Under the pieces are notes generated by a model, which did no database searches, had not been told where the DNA came from, and saw only the letters and a program-made list of their open reading frames with translations. The position numbers were made by a program, and so were the translations under genes. Shown piece after piece: positions 54,674 to 63,494 of a stretch of DNA of 64,000 nt. The DNA comes from Nitrosococcus wardiae (GTDB taxonomy: Bacteria; Pseudomonadota; Gammaproteobacteria; Nitrosococcales; Nitrosococcaceae), in assembly GCF_004421105.1 (NCBI RefSeq), contig NZ_CP038033.1, positions 1,755,659 to 1,819,658 of the forward strand, given 5' to 3'. Within the stretch, counting starts at the first letter, position 1. Each line of letters starts with the position of its first letter.

Positions 54674-56182
54674 GTGTTAAGCCAGCGACATCCCGATACT
54701 CTGGCCGCCATAGACCTGGGGTCCAATAGCTTTCATATGATCATTGCCCGCGTGGTGAGAGAAGGTCAGCTACAGGTACTAGACCGCTTGCGGGAGATGG
54801 TCCAACTGGCCTCCGGCCTCGATAATGATAAGCATTTGAGCGAGGCGGCCCAGGAGCGGGCCCTGAGTTGCTTGGCCCGCTTTGGACAACGCTTGCGGAA
54901 TCTCCCTCCTTGGGCAATCCGGGCCGTGGGCACGAATACCCTACGGCGGGCGCGGAATGCCGATGAATTTTTGGAACGCGCCTGTACTGTTTTGGGCCAT
55001 CCTATTGAAATTATCGCAGGGGATGAGGAGGCTCGGTTGATTTATTTGGGCGTTTCCCATGCCCTAGATTTTGATAATGCCCGACGACTGGTGGTTGATA
55101 TTGGCGGAGGAAGCACAGAGTTCATTATCGGTGAAGGTGCTGAAGAGGGGCGTTATCGGGAAAGCATTGAAATGGGCTGTGTCCATTATAGTCACCGCTT
55201 TTTCCCCAAGGGAATCTTGAATGGAGCTTCTATGCAGCAAGCTGAAATTGCTGCCCGGACGATGTTGCAAGACATTGAACAGCAATTTCGCCATTTAGGG
55301 TGGGAAGAAGCCATAGGGGCTTCGGGAACTATCCGGGCCGTAGCCCGTGTAGTCGCTGCCCAGGGTTGGTGCGGCAGCGGAATGATTACGGCGGCTTCCC
55401 TAAAGGCCCTTGCCCACTTTATGGTGGAGACGGGCCATGTTAAACAACTAAAGCTTGAAGGGGTAAGCCCTGAGCGAGGGCCCGTATTTCCCGGCGGCGT
55501 GGCGATACTCAAAGGCATTTTTGAGAGTCTGGGTATTGAACGCATGACGGTATCGGATGGCGCCCTGCGGGAGGGGTTGCTGTATGATCTCATTGGCCGG
55601 ATTCGCCATGAGGATGTGCGTAGCCGCACTGTTGCTGATTTAGCCCAGCGCTACCATGTGGATCAGTCCCATGCCTCTCGGGTTAAAGAGACTGCCATGG
55701 CATTACTGGAAGCGGCGGCTTCCACCTGGGAGCTGGAAGAAGAAGAGCATTTTTTGTCTTTGCAGTGGGCGGCAATACTCCATGAAGTAGGTCTGGCCCT
55801 TTCCCATAGCCAATACCATAAGCATGGTGCCTATCTCGTGGCCTATAGTGACATGTCTGGTTTTTCCCAGCAGGAGCAGCAGGTCTTGGCGTTCCTGGTG
55901 CGGGGACATCGTCGCAAATTGCCAGTTGCCAAACTAAAGCTGCTTCCCGAGGATCTTCGTCAGCCTACGCTGCGTCTTTGCCTATTGTTGCGGTTGGCGG
56001 TGTTGCTTAACCGCAATCGTTCCCCCATTGCGCTGCCTTATTTAATATTCAAGGTCGATCAGAACACTTTAAAGCTTAAATTTCCTGAAGGGTGGCTGGT
56101 TCAACATCCGCTGACCGAAGCCGATCTGGTCCAGGAAGCCGGTTATGTGAAGGCGGCGGGTTATCGTCTCAAAGCCAAATAA
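54674..56182 (+). CDS. ppx: Exopolyphosphatase Ppx/GppA
   Basis: 502 residues from a GTG. Acetate-kinase/Hsp70-type ATPase motifs: AAIDLGSNSFHMIIARV, VGTNTLRRARNADEFLERAC, IAGDEEARLIYLGVSHALDF, and VDIGGGSTEFIIGE. The C-terminal HD-like helical domain follows (about 310-500). It removes terminal phosphates from polyphosphate (or pppGpp). Downstream of the pst-phoU genes; the stop codon coincides with the start of a dispersed repeat. Confidence 0.93.
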   Translation: MLSQRHPDTLAAIDLGSNSFHMIIARVVREGQLQVLDRLREMVQLASGLDNDKHLSEAAQERALSCLARFGQRLRNLPPWAIRAVGTNTLRRARNADEFLERACTVLGHPIEIIAGDEEARLIYLGVSHALDFDNARRLVVDIGGGSTEFIIGEGAEEGRYRESIEMGCVHYSHRFFPKGILNGASMQQAEIAARTMLQDIEQQFRHLGWEEAIGASGTIRAVARVVAAQGWCGSGMITAASLKALAHFMVETGHVKQLKLEGVSPERGPVFPGGVAILKGIFESLGIERMTVSDGALREGLLYDLIGRIRHEDVRSRTVADLAQRYHVDQSHASRVKETAMALLEAAASTWELEEEEHFLSLQWAAILHEVGLALSHSQYHKHGAYLVAYSDMSGFSQQEQQVLAFLVRGHRRKLPVAKLKLLPEDLRQPTLRLCLLLRLAVLLNRNRSPIALPYLIFKVDQNTLKLKFPEGWLVQHPLTEADLVQEAGYVKAAGYRLKAK

Positions 56183-56419
56183 ATACCTCTGAATAAAATT
56201 ATGAGGTGTTTTAGGAGCGAGCCGGAGGTGTTCCGCAAACCCGTTTTTTCTCCCTGAAAAAAGGGGTCGATGCGCGCCCTCCCTGGCGCGCCCCTGAGGG
56301 GCCTCCTCCGGATGTCCCGATTCGCTCCCGGCGAATCGGTGCGGGGACTTCCCTGTCCCCTGGTTCCACGCCACCGGCTCGCTCCAAGAATACTTCAAAA
56401 CTTTCACTGAGATACTTAA
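56180..56419 (+). repeat. Dispersed hairpin repeat, copy 2
   Basis: 240 bp between ppx and the CYTH gene. Contains terminal arms GAGCGAGCCGG / CCGGCTCGCTC and internal hairpins (GCGCGCC...GGCGCGCC; GATTCGC...GCGAATC; GGGGAC...GTCCCC). About 95% identical by eye to copy 3. It begins inside the ppx stop codon and ends 3 bp before the CYTH start codon, so it carries the leader of the CYTH gene. Confidence 0.9.
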
Positions 56420-56422
56420 ATT

Positions 56423-57388
56423 ATGCCGACAGAGAGCGAAATCAAGTTAAGGTTGGCCCCAGGGTACTTGTCCAAAGTGAGTGAACATCCCCTGGTGAGC
56501 CGGGATGTCCATCAGGGTCCGATGCGCAAGCACTTGCAAAGCATCTATTTCGATACCCCTGATTTAGGACTCCTAAAACAAGGGGTAGGGTTGCGGGTGC
56601 GCCGGATAGATCACCGCTGGGTCCAGACCGTCAAAGGAGCCAGTTCTGGGGGGGCTGGACTCCATCGTCGCCAGGAATGGGAAAGCGAGGTGGACAATAA
56701 CAGTCCCAATCTGGAGCGGTTAGCGGCAGAAGCCAAGGTAGGAGTACTTGGAGAAGCGGATCTCGCCGCCCGGTTAATCCCGGTGTTTGAAACGGATTTT
56801 TGGCGTACCAGTTGGATTTTACAGATAAGGGATGAGAGTGCAATTGAATTGGCTTTGGACGAGGGGCATATCTGTTCGAATAGCCGCACCGAGCCCTTAT
56901 CCGAACTGGAGTTGGAGCTCAAACAAGGAGAGGATAGGGATCTCTATTGGATGGCCTTGCAGCTGGCTGAGATTGTTCCCCTTACCGTGGAACATGCCAG
57001 CAAGGCCGAACGGGGTTATCGACTCTACACTCAACAGTTTTCCCCCCTAGCAGCACCAGAGCCCGCTCCCGCCGATGCAGTCACTGATTTCCGGCTATTG
57101 GGGTATTGGCTCGCTGACTTACAATACGGTGAACGGTTATTGCTTGAAAGGCGCGATCCCCAAGGGTGCGGCCACTTACAGGCAGCGGCTGAAAATTTGC
57201 ATAGAAGTTTGGTAGCGGCAGGCCAGGGAGTGGAGGTTCACCTTCAAGAAGATCTAGACTGGCTCGTCAGGGGTTTACAAGAAAGCAAGGATTTTGCTGA
57301 AGCTTGTCATTTGGTGGCGGCTCCCCGCTATAGCCGGTTGTTGTTACGTTTGGGAGGTTACCTGGCAGAGTTAGAAGCAAGGGGCTGA
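56423..57388 (+). CDS. CYTH domain protein with shortened CHAD-like tail
   Basis: 321 residues. Residues 1-205 are a CYTH triphosphate tunnel: ESEIKLRL (ExExK at 4-8), YFDTPDLGLLKQGVGLRVRR, WVQTVKGAS, RQEWESEV, IELALDEGHI and SELELELKQGED, with PLTVEHASKAERGYRLY near its end. Residues 215-321 are a helical tail that aligns loosely with CHAD (GYWLADLQYGERLLLERRDP, RYSRLLLRLGGYL), but it is about half the usual length and lacks the basic HQxR-type motif. Related to inorganic triphosphatase YgiF. Flanked by repeats, between ppx and ppk1. Confidence 0.85.
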   Translation: MPTESEIKLRLAPGYLSKVSEHPLVSRDVHQGPMRKHLQSIYFDTPDLGLLKQGVGLRVRRIDHRWVQTVKGASSGGAGLHRRQEWESEVDNNSPNLERLAAEAKVGVLGEADLAARLIPVFETDFWRTSWILQIRDESAIELALDEGHICSNSRTEPLSELELELKQGEDRDLYWMALQLAEIVPLTVEHASKAERGYRLYTQQFSPLAAPEPAPADAVTDFRLLGYWLADLQYGERLLLERRDPQGCGHLQAAAENLHRSLVAAGQGVEVHLQEDLDWLVRGLQESKDFAEACHLVAAPRYSRLLLRLGGYLAELEARG

Positions 57389-57458
57389 CTTGAGTTATGC
57401 TTATTTGCTGCCCCAGAAAACGGCTGGTGGTGGAATCCGGCTGAACCAGGCATAAGCA

Positions 57459-57699
57459 TAAGTACCTATGAATAAAATATGAGGTGTTTTAAAAGCGAGC
57501 CGGAGGTGTTCCACAAACCCGTTTTTCCTCCCTGAAAAAAGGGGTCGATGCGCGCCCTCCCTGGCGCGCCCCCTATAAGGGGCCTCCTCCGGATGTCCCG
57601 ATTCGCTCCCGGCGAATCGGTGTGGGGACTTCCCTGTCCCCTGGCTCCACGCCACCGGCTCGCTCCAAGAATACTGCAAAACTTTTACTGAGATACTTA
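57459..57699 (+). repeat. Dispersed hairpin repeat, copy 3
   Basis: Direct-orientation copy of the element at 56180, with the same ends (GTACCTATGAATAAAAT; TACTGAGATACTTA). Lies between the convergent CYTH and ppk1 genes. Its hairpins could act as a bidirectional terminator. Confidence 0.9.
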
Positions 57700-57777
57700 G
57701 GGTATAACATCGCAGGACACTTTGAAAACTTTTGCTGAAGCGTGGACCCAAGAAATTGGGGCTAGATCCGGTGGTTT

Positions 57778-59850
57778 TTAGTCAGCCCGCTTTTCCAGCA
57801 ATATCTGTTGGGCCGAGCGGGATTTTTGGTTGCCGGTGGGTTTGAGGCGTTTGTAACTGCCGTCAGATTGCAGTATCCAGGCCTGGGTGTTATCTGAAAG
57901 ATAGAGTAACAGCCCTTCTTTCAATAGCCGCTCGGCTAGGCGTGGGTCTTCAATGGGAAAGGCGGTTTCGACGCGGCGAAACATGTTCCGCTCCATCCAA
58001 TCGGCGCTGGAGCAGTAGATCTCGCTATGGCCATCATTGAGAAAATAATAAATGCGGCTGTGCTCTAGAAAACGGCCGATAATGGAGCGTACCTGAATGT
58101 TGTCGGAGACATTGGGAATACCAGGTCGCAGTCGGCAGATCCCGCGGATGATAAGCTCGATTTTTACCCCGGCCTGGGAAGCCTGATAAAGGGCTTGGAT
58201 GAGTTGGGGCTCAGTGAGGGAATTCATCTTGGCAATGAGGTGGGCAGGTTTGCCATCCTTAGCATGCTCTGCTTCCCGGTCGATATAGCTGATAAGCTGC
58301 TTATGCAGGGTAAAGGGGGATAGCCACAGTTTCTTGAGTTTGCGGGCTCGACCGAGCCCAGTCAGTTGTGAAAAGATCTTATGGGCATCATCGCCGATAT
58401 CCTTATCGCAGGTCAGCAGACCAATATCAGTATAGATCCGGCTAGTTCGAGCATGGTAATTGCCAGTGCTTAGATGGACATAACGCCGCAGGCGCTTCCC
58501 CTCCCGGCGCACGACAACCATTGCTTTAGCGTGGCTTTTATAGCCCACCACGCCATAAACTACTTGAGCACCCGCATCTTGTAGGCGGTTGGCCAAATGA
58601 ATATTTTCTTCTTCGTCGAAGCGAGCCCGCAGTTCCACTACTGCAGTGACTTCTTTGCCTGTTTTGGCAGCTTCCACCAGGGCATCGACAATGGCAGAAT
58701 CAGGACCCGTGCGGTAGAGGGTTTGTTTAATCGCCAGCACTTGCGGATCGGCCGCCGCTTTACGTAAAAATTCAATCACCGGGACAAAGGATTCGAAAGG
58801 ATGATGCAGCAGCACGTCGCCCCGCTGGATAATTTCAAAAATATCTGTGTTGCGGGTCATGCGCAGGGGAAGACCGGGGGTGAAAGGGGGATATTTGAGA
58901 TCAGGGCGGTCGACCAGGTCTGGCAGCGCTATCAGACGATTCACGTTGACTGGCCCATTCACTTTATAGAGGTCATCTAAAGTGAGGTTAAACTGTTTGA
59001 GAAGAAAGTCGGCCATCTCGTCAGAGCAGTTATCTGCGACTTCTAAACGGACAGCATCGCCATAGCGGCGGGTCGACAGTTCTCCTTCCAGAGCATGGAG
59101 TAGGTCATCGATTTCTTCCTCATCCACAAATAGATCGCTGTTCCGGGTGACCCGGAATTGGTAGCAGCCCGTCGCGGACATGCCGGGGAACAGGTCATCC
59201 ACATAGGCATGGATAATGGAGGAGAGGAAAATGAACTCGTAGGGTCCTTTGGCATAAGTGCGGGGCACATGGATGAGTCGTGGCAAAGTCCGCGGGGCCA
59301 TGACCACGGCAATCCCGTTTTCGCGGCCAAAGGCATCCTTTCCTTCTAGGGCAACAATAAAATTCAGACTCTTATTGATAATGCGAGGAAAGGGGTGGGC
59401 GGGGTCCAAGCCCAGCGGGCTGAGCATGGGGACTAGCTCGCTATTAAAGTAGCGTTTTACCCATTGGGCTTGTTTGGGAGTCCATTCCTGGCGCCGGAGA
59501 AAACGAATGTTTTCCTTTTCAAGTTGGGGAAACAAGGTTTCCTGTAAGATCCGGTATTGTTCTTCCACTATGCTGTGGGCATATTCACTGACCCGCTTTA
59601 AAGTTTCTTGGGGAGTTAAACCATCCGGACCTGCCTGGACTGAGCCTAGGGCAATCTGCTCCTTAAGCCCAGATACCCGGATTTCGAAGAATTCATCTAG
59701 ATTGGTGCTGGAAATGCACAGAAAACGTAGCCTTTCCAATAAGGGAATGCTTTCATCCGTCGCCTGGGCAAGTACCCGGCTGTGAAATTGCAGCAGGCTA
59801 AGCTCGCGATTGAGATAAAGATCCGGGTGTTTGAGGTCGGGGGCATCCAT
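57778..59850 (-). CDS. ppk1: Polyphosphate kinase 1
   Basis: 690 residues, the usual Ppk1 length. N domain (LYLNRELSLLQFHSRVLAQA), head domain (MLSPLGLDPAHPFPRIINKS) and two PLD-like C domains with the active-site region YKSHAKAMVVVRREG and RRYVHLSTGNYHARTSRIYT, then FLEHSRIYYFLNDGHSEIYC. Makes polyphosphate from ATP. Only 29 bp after bolA in the same direction, so it may be the last gene of yciB-yciI-bolA-ppk1. It converges on the CYTH gene. Confidence 0.95.
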   Translation of the reverse strand: MDAPDLKHPDLYLNRELSLLQFHSRVLAQATDESIPLLERLRFLCISSTNLDEFFEIRVSGLKEQIALGSVQAGPDGLTPQETLKRVSEYAHSIVEEQYRILQETLFPQLEKENIRFLRRQEWTPKQAQWVKRYFNSELVPMLSPLGLDPAHPFPRIINKSLNFIVALEGKDAFGRENGIAVVMAPRTLPRLIHVPRTYAKGPYEFIFLSSIIHAYVDDLFPGMSATGCYQFRVTRNSDLFVDEEEIDDLLHALEGELSTRRYGDAVRLEVADNCSDEMADFLLKQFNLTLDDLYKVNGPVNVNRLIALPDLVDRPDLKYPPFTPGLPLRMTRNTDIFEIIQRGDVLLHHPFESFVPVIEFLRKAAADPQVLAIKQTLYRTGPDSAIVDALVEAAKTGKEVTAVVELRARFDEEENIHLANRLQDAGAQVVYGVVGYKSHAKAMVVVRREGKRLRRYVHLSTGNYHARTSRIYTDIGLLTCDKDIGDDAHKIFSQLTGLGRARKLKKLWLSPFTLHKQLISYIDREAEHAKDGKPAHLIAKMNSLTEPQLIQALYQASQAGVKIELIIRGICRLRPGIPNVSDNIQVRSIIGRFLEHSRIYYFLNDGHSEIYCSSADWMERNMFRRVETAFPIEDPRLAERLLKEGLLLYLSDNTQAWILQSDGSYKRLKPTGNQKSRSAQQILLEKRAD

Positions 59851-59879
59851 GACTTGAGTCCCTGGGGAACGGCGATTAT

Positions 59880-60161
59880 TTAGCTTTCTGGATATTCCTG
59901 AGGAGTATACGCTTTGATGCTGAGGGCGTGAATTTCATTACCCATGGTTTCACCAACGGCGTCATAAACCAGGCGATGGCGTTCTATCCGGGATTTCCCA
60001 GCAAAGGCTTCAGCCACAATGGTCACCTGGTAATGACCCCCACCGCCATGACCGGTGTGTCCCGCATGGCGGGCGCTGTCATCTTTGATGACCACGGAAT
60101 GGGGGGAGAGGGCAGCCTCCAGGCGGGTGCGGATGAAAGCAACCCGTTCTTCTGGAGTCAT
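59880..60161 (-). CDS. BolA-family protein
   Basis: 93 residues: [20 protein letters not shown], then a His/Gly-rich loop ([18 protein letters not shown]), [20 protein letters not shown] and [15 protein letters not shown]. BolA/IbaG-type proteins pair with Grx4-type glutaredoxins in iron-sulfur handling; a GrxD is encoded at 34283. Start overlaps the yciI end by 4 bp. Confidence 0.9.
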   Translation of the reverse strand: MTPEERVAFIRTRLEAALSPHSVVIKDDSARHAGHTGHGGGGHYQVTIVAEAFAGKSRIERHRLVYDAVGETMGNEIHALSIKAYTPQEYPES

Positions 60162-60457
60162 GGCAACACCTGTTTAAAGGGTTTGACTGTCACCTGGGCA
60201 TAGACTCCAGCTGCCACATAGGGGTCAGCCTGGGCCCATTGCTCCGCGGCTTCCAGGGAGGGAAATTCCGCCACGATTAGGCTACCGGTAAAGCCTGCTT
60301 CTCCAGGTTCCGCGGTATCCATGGCAGGAAAAGGGCCTGCCAGTACCAAGCGGCCATTTTCTTGGAGCTCTTGGATTCGCCCAAGGTGGGCGGAGCGGAC
60401 TTGGCGACGGCGTTCCAGGCTGTGTTCAATGTCTTGGCCGATGATGGCATAGAGCAT
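60158..60457 (-). CDS. YciI family protein
   Basis: 99 residues from the ATG at 60457 ([20 protein letters not shown]), chosen over an upstream in-frame start because of the GAGG spacing. Conserved ferredoxin-like pattern: [40 protein letters not shown] and [17 protein letters not shown]. Function unknown. Sits between yciB and bolA, as in many proteobacteria. Confidence 0.92.
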   Translation of the reverse strand: MLYAIIGQDIEHSLERRRQVRSAHLGRIQELQENGRLVLAGPFPAMDTAEPGEAGFTGSLIVAEFPSLEAAEQWAQADPYVAAGVYAQVTVKPFKQVLP

Positions 60458-60459
60458 AA

Positions 60460-61074
60460 TCAATCCTCAGACGGGTTGAGGTGTCGTGTCAGGTAAAAAG
60501 CCTGACCAACAACAAATAAAAGAGTCAAACCTAGCATACCAAACAGCTTGAAGTTTACCCAGACAGCTTCTGCGAACTGATAGGCCACATAGAGATTGGC
60601 TAGACCCGAGACCAGAAAAAATATCACCCAGGCTATATTAAGACGGCTCCATATGGAAACGGGCAAAGTGATCGCGGTACTCATCATCCGTTGAATTAAA
60701 GGCTTGCGGGTGAATATCTGACTAGCCAGAAAGGCGAGCCCAAAGAGCCAATTGACCACCGTCGGTTTCCACTTGATAAAAGTGGGATCACGAAACACCA
60801 GGGTGGCACCTCCCAATAGGGTCACTAGGCCTAGGGTAACTAGGTGCATGGGCTCGAAGCGATGGTGCTTAAAAAAATAGAGGCTGACTTGCAGGGTGGA
60901 GGCAAGGATGGCTACGGCCGTCGCAAAAAGAATGGCATCCTCCGAACCACCGGGGGTTAGCGTCAGGAAGGGGAGGCGATTAACTTCCTCTACGATTTCT
61001 GGAGGCAGCTTATCGTAGAATTGATAAGCGCAAAAAAATAGAATAACGGGAAAAAGGTCAAAGAATAGCTTCAT
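60460..61074 (-). CDS. yciB: YciB/IspZ inner membrane septation protein
   Basis: 204 residues with five or more helices: [60 protein letters not shown] (conserved FxDxxFIKWKPT region) and [19 protein letters not shown]. Affects envelope integrity and septation in enterics. First gene of the yciB-yciI-bolA run. Confidence 0.93.
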   Translation of the reverse strand: MKLFFDLFPVILFFCAYQFYDKLPPEIVEEVNRLPFLTLTPGGSEDAILFATAVAILASTLQVSLYFFKHHRFEPMHLVTLGLVTLLGGATLVFRDPTFIKWKPTVVNWLFGLAFLASQIFTRKPLIQRMMSTAITLPVSIWSRLNIAWVIFFLVSGLANLYVAYQFAEAVWVNFKLFGMLGLTLLFVVGQAFYLTRHLNPSED

Positions 61075-61148
61075 AGATTCAATAGTTTTATCCTGTAATG
61101 GCGTAAAAATATCTTACTGTATTTGCCATATGGGGTACACTGTATTAG

Positions 61149-61985
61149 ATGGCAACAGCAATCTACGATTTACACACCCATTCAACGGCTTCCGATGGGA
61201 CTCTTAATCCTACCGCGCTGGTGCAGCGGGCTGCCACCCAAGGAGTGGCAGTTCTGGCTTTAACCGATCATGACTGCACTGCGGGTTTGGCTGAGGCTAG
61301 CGCCGTCGCTGCAAATTTAGAATTGGCGTTGGTTTCCGGGGTGGAGATCTCCGTGACCTGGGGCGGGCGTACGGTGCATATTTTAGGGCTGGGCATTGAT
61401 CGGGAAGACTCAGAACTGCAAGCTGGCCTTCAGCAGTTACGGGCCTATCGGGATGAGCGGGCTCGCGAAATAGCTCAGGGCCTTCAAAAGGTGGGCATTG
61501 AGGGCGCCCTGGAGGGGGCATCATGCTATGCCCAGGGTAATATTCTTAGCCGTACCCACTTTGCCCGTTTTTTGGTTAAAAAAGGGTATGCCAAGAGTCT
61601 CCAGGCTGTTTTTAAACGCTATTTGGTTCAGGGCAAACCGGGGCATGTTGCAGGTCGTTGGGCGACGCTGGAGCAAGCTGTGACCTGGATCCGTCATGCT
61701 GGCGGGTTCCCAGTCGTGGCCCATCCTGCCCGCTACCGATTGACCCGTAGCAAATTGGGGCGACTGCTGGGTGAATTTAAGGAATGCGGAGGAGTTGCCC
61801 TTGAAGTGGTCTCAGGCAGCCAGCCCCCCGAGGCGACGGCCCTTTTACTTCGTCTTGCTCAGGAGATGGAGCTTTTAGGGTCTTGTGGCTCCGATTATCA
61901 TGGCCCCGAGAATGCCTGGATTGAACTGGGGCAGATTCCTCCTTTGCCTGAAGGCTGCAAACCAGTGTGGAGCCTATGGCAGTAA
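61149..61985 (+). CDS. rnm: PHP-domain phosphatase (RNase AM type)
   Basis: 278 residues. Metal-binding motifs of the PHP fold: DLHTHSTASDGTLNP, LALTDHDCTAGLAEA, VSGVEIS, ILSRTHFARFLVKKGYAKSL, VVAHPARYRL and GSDYHG. This architecture matches 3',5'-nucleoside bisphosphate phosphatase/5'-3' exoribonuclease YciV (Rnm), which also trims rRNA 5' ends in E. coli. Divergent from yciB and followed by a YciO gene, as in other gammaproteobacteria. Confidence 0.88.
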   Translation: MATAIYDLHTHSTASDGTLNPTALVQRAATQGVAVLALTDHDCTAGLAEASAVAANLELALVSGVEISVTWGGRTVHILGLGIDREDSELQAGLQQLRAYRDERAREIAQGLQKVGIEGALEGASCYAQGNILSRTHFARFLVKKGYAKSLQAVFKRYLVQGKPGHVAGRWATLEQAVTWIRHAGGFPVVAHPARYRLTRSKLGRLLGEFKECGGVALEVVSGSQPPEATALLLRLAQEMELLGSCGSDYHGPENAWIELGQIPPLPEGCKPVWSLWQ

Positions 61986-62011
61986 TTACAAGAATCACAA
62001 GGTAACGCCCC

Positions 62012-62641
62012 ATGAGTCAGTATTTTCGGATCCATCCCACTCATCCCCAACAACGCTTGCTTAATCAAGCGGCGACCATCCTCCGACAAGAAGGGTTGAT
62101 CGTCTATCCGACTGATTCGGGCTATGCTTTAGGATGTCAAGTGGGCAACAAGGCAGCGGCGGATCGCATTCGCCACCTTCGAGGTCTAGGCACTCGCCAT
62201 GAGTTTAGTTTGGTCAGCCGGGATCTTTCGGAGTTCTCCCTTTATGCCAGAATTGGGAACAGCGCCTTTCGGCTGTTAAAAGCCCTTACCCCGGGAGCTT
62301 ATACCTTTATTTTTAAAGCTACCCGGGAGGTCCCTCGGCGCTTGCAAGATCCTAAACGGCGCACTATCGGCATCCGAGTTCCGGATAATCCTATTACCCA
62401 AGCGTTGTTAGCGATCTTGGGCGAGCCCTTGATAAGCTCTACTTTGATTCTGCCCAGGGAGGAGATGCCCCTTACCGATCCAGAAGAGATCCGCGATCGG
62501 ATTGGCAATCAGGTGGATCTCATCATCGATGGGGGGTATTGCGGCTTTGAGCCAACGACCGTGGTTGATTTGGTCGAAGATGTGCCGAAGATTATCCGTG
62601 AGGGTAAAGGGGATACATCGCCTTTTAAGATTGAATCTTAA
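62012..62641 (+). CDS. YciO/Sua5-type protein
   Basis: 209 residues. YrdC-like fold: QAATILRQEGLIVYPTDSGY, LRGLGTRHEFSLVSRDLSEF, LTPGAYTFIFKATREVPRRL and RTIGIRVPDNPITQALLAIL. The T-D-S-G-Y form (instead of T-E-T-Y-G) is typical of the YciO branch, whose role is less clear than TsaC. Follows rnm by 26 bp. Confidence 0.9.
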   Translation: MSQYFRIHPTHPQQRLLNQAATILRQEGLIVYPTDSGYALGCQVGNKAAADRIRHLRGLGTRHEFSLVSRDLSEFSLYARIGNSAFRLLKALTPGAYTFIFKATREVPRRLQDPKRRTIGIRVPDNPITQALLAILGEPLISSTLILPREEMPLTDPEEIRDRIGNQVDLIIDGGYCGFEPTTVVDLVEDVPKIIREGKGDTSPFKIES

Positions 62642-62704
62642 ATCGATAGGTAGATGCTGGCCATTATTTGCCACAACTATCAAAGTATTTAGGTAATTTT
62701 GCGT

Positions 62705-63430
62705 ATGCTTGCTGAGATTGGGCTATGGCCTTTCCTCATTGTGGCTGCTGCGGCAGGCTGGTGGGGGTGGAGACAGGGCCTGCGCGCTTGCGAGGCTGCC
62801 AATGAGGTTGATTGGGGGGTGCGTTGGCTGAACCGTTTGGATGGTCTCAATCGCCTCTACTGCCGCCGTTTCCATCGCCTTGATTCTGCTTTGCTGCCCT
62901 TACCTGTTCAGGGGGGGGCTTTGGTGGTGGCTAACCATGTCTCCGGGCTTGATCCCCTACTTTTAGTGGCGGCGAGTCCTCGGCCACTGCGGTTTTTGAT
63001 TGCTCGTGACCAGTATCGCCGCTTTGGCTTTAGGTGGTTATTCCGCGCTATGAAGTGTATCCCGGTTGATCGGGATAGACGACCAGAAAAAGCTCTCCGG
63101 GAAGCGTTGTTAGCCCTACATGCGGGGGAGATAGTGGCTCTTTTTCCCCAGGGAGGGATTCATCTGGATACGGACCCACCCCGTCCCCTCAAAAAAGGAG
63201 TGGCTTGGCTGGCAGTACGGTCAAGTGCACCTATCTATGCGCTCCGTATCGAGGGCGTTGAAGGTCAAGGCCAAATTCTTGGGGCTTTGCTGCTTCGTAG
63301 CCAGATTTCTCTTCACTATAGTCCGCCAATTGCTTGTGCTTCCCTGTCGCGAGAGGAATGTTTGTCGGAAGTGGCTCAAATCATAGAGGGCCGAAAGTGG
63401 AGAAGCCCTCAGGTATTGCAGGGGGTTTAA
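62705..63430 (+). CDS. Lysophospholipid acyltransferase-like protein
   Basis: 241 residues from the ATG at 62705; an upstream TTG is less likely. One N-terminal membrane segment (GLWPFLIVAAAAGWW), then motif I NHVSGLDP (NHxxxxD with H and D), motif II-type AMKCIPVDRDRRPEKALREA, and motif III FPQGGIH. Likely transfers acyl chains to lysophospholipids at the inner membrane. The conserved FPEG reads FPQG. Confidence 0.85.
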   Translation: MLAEIGLWPFLIVAAAAGWWGWRQGLRACEAANEVDWGVRWLNRLDGLNRLYCRRFHRLDSALLPLPVQGGALVVANHVSGLDPLLLVAASPRPLRFLIARDQYRRFGFRWLFRAMKCIPVDRDRRPEKALREALLALHAGEIVALFPQGGIHLDTDPPRPLKKGVAWLAVRSSAPIYALRIEGVEGQGQILGALLLRSQISLHYSPPIACASLSREECLSEVAQIIEGRKWRSPQVLQGV

Positions 63431-63494
63431 TTTCCCTGACTAAGCCCCCATCTCTGTCTATAAGAAGAGATTTTAAGTACCAGAGGGTTTACCC

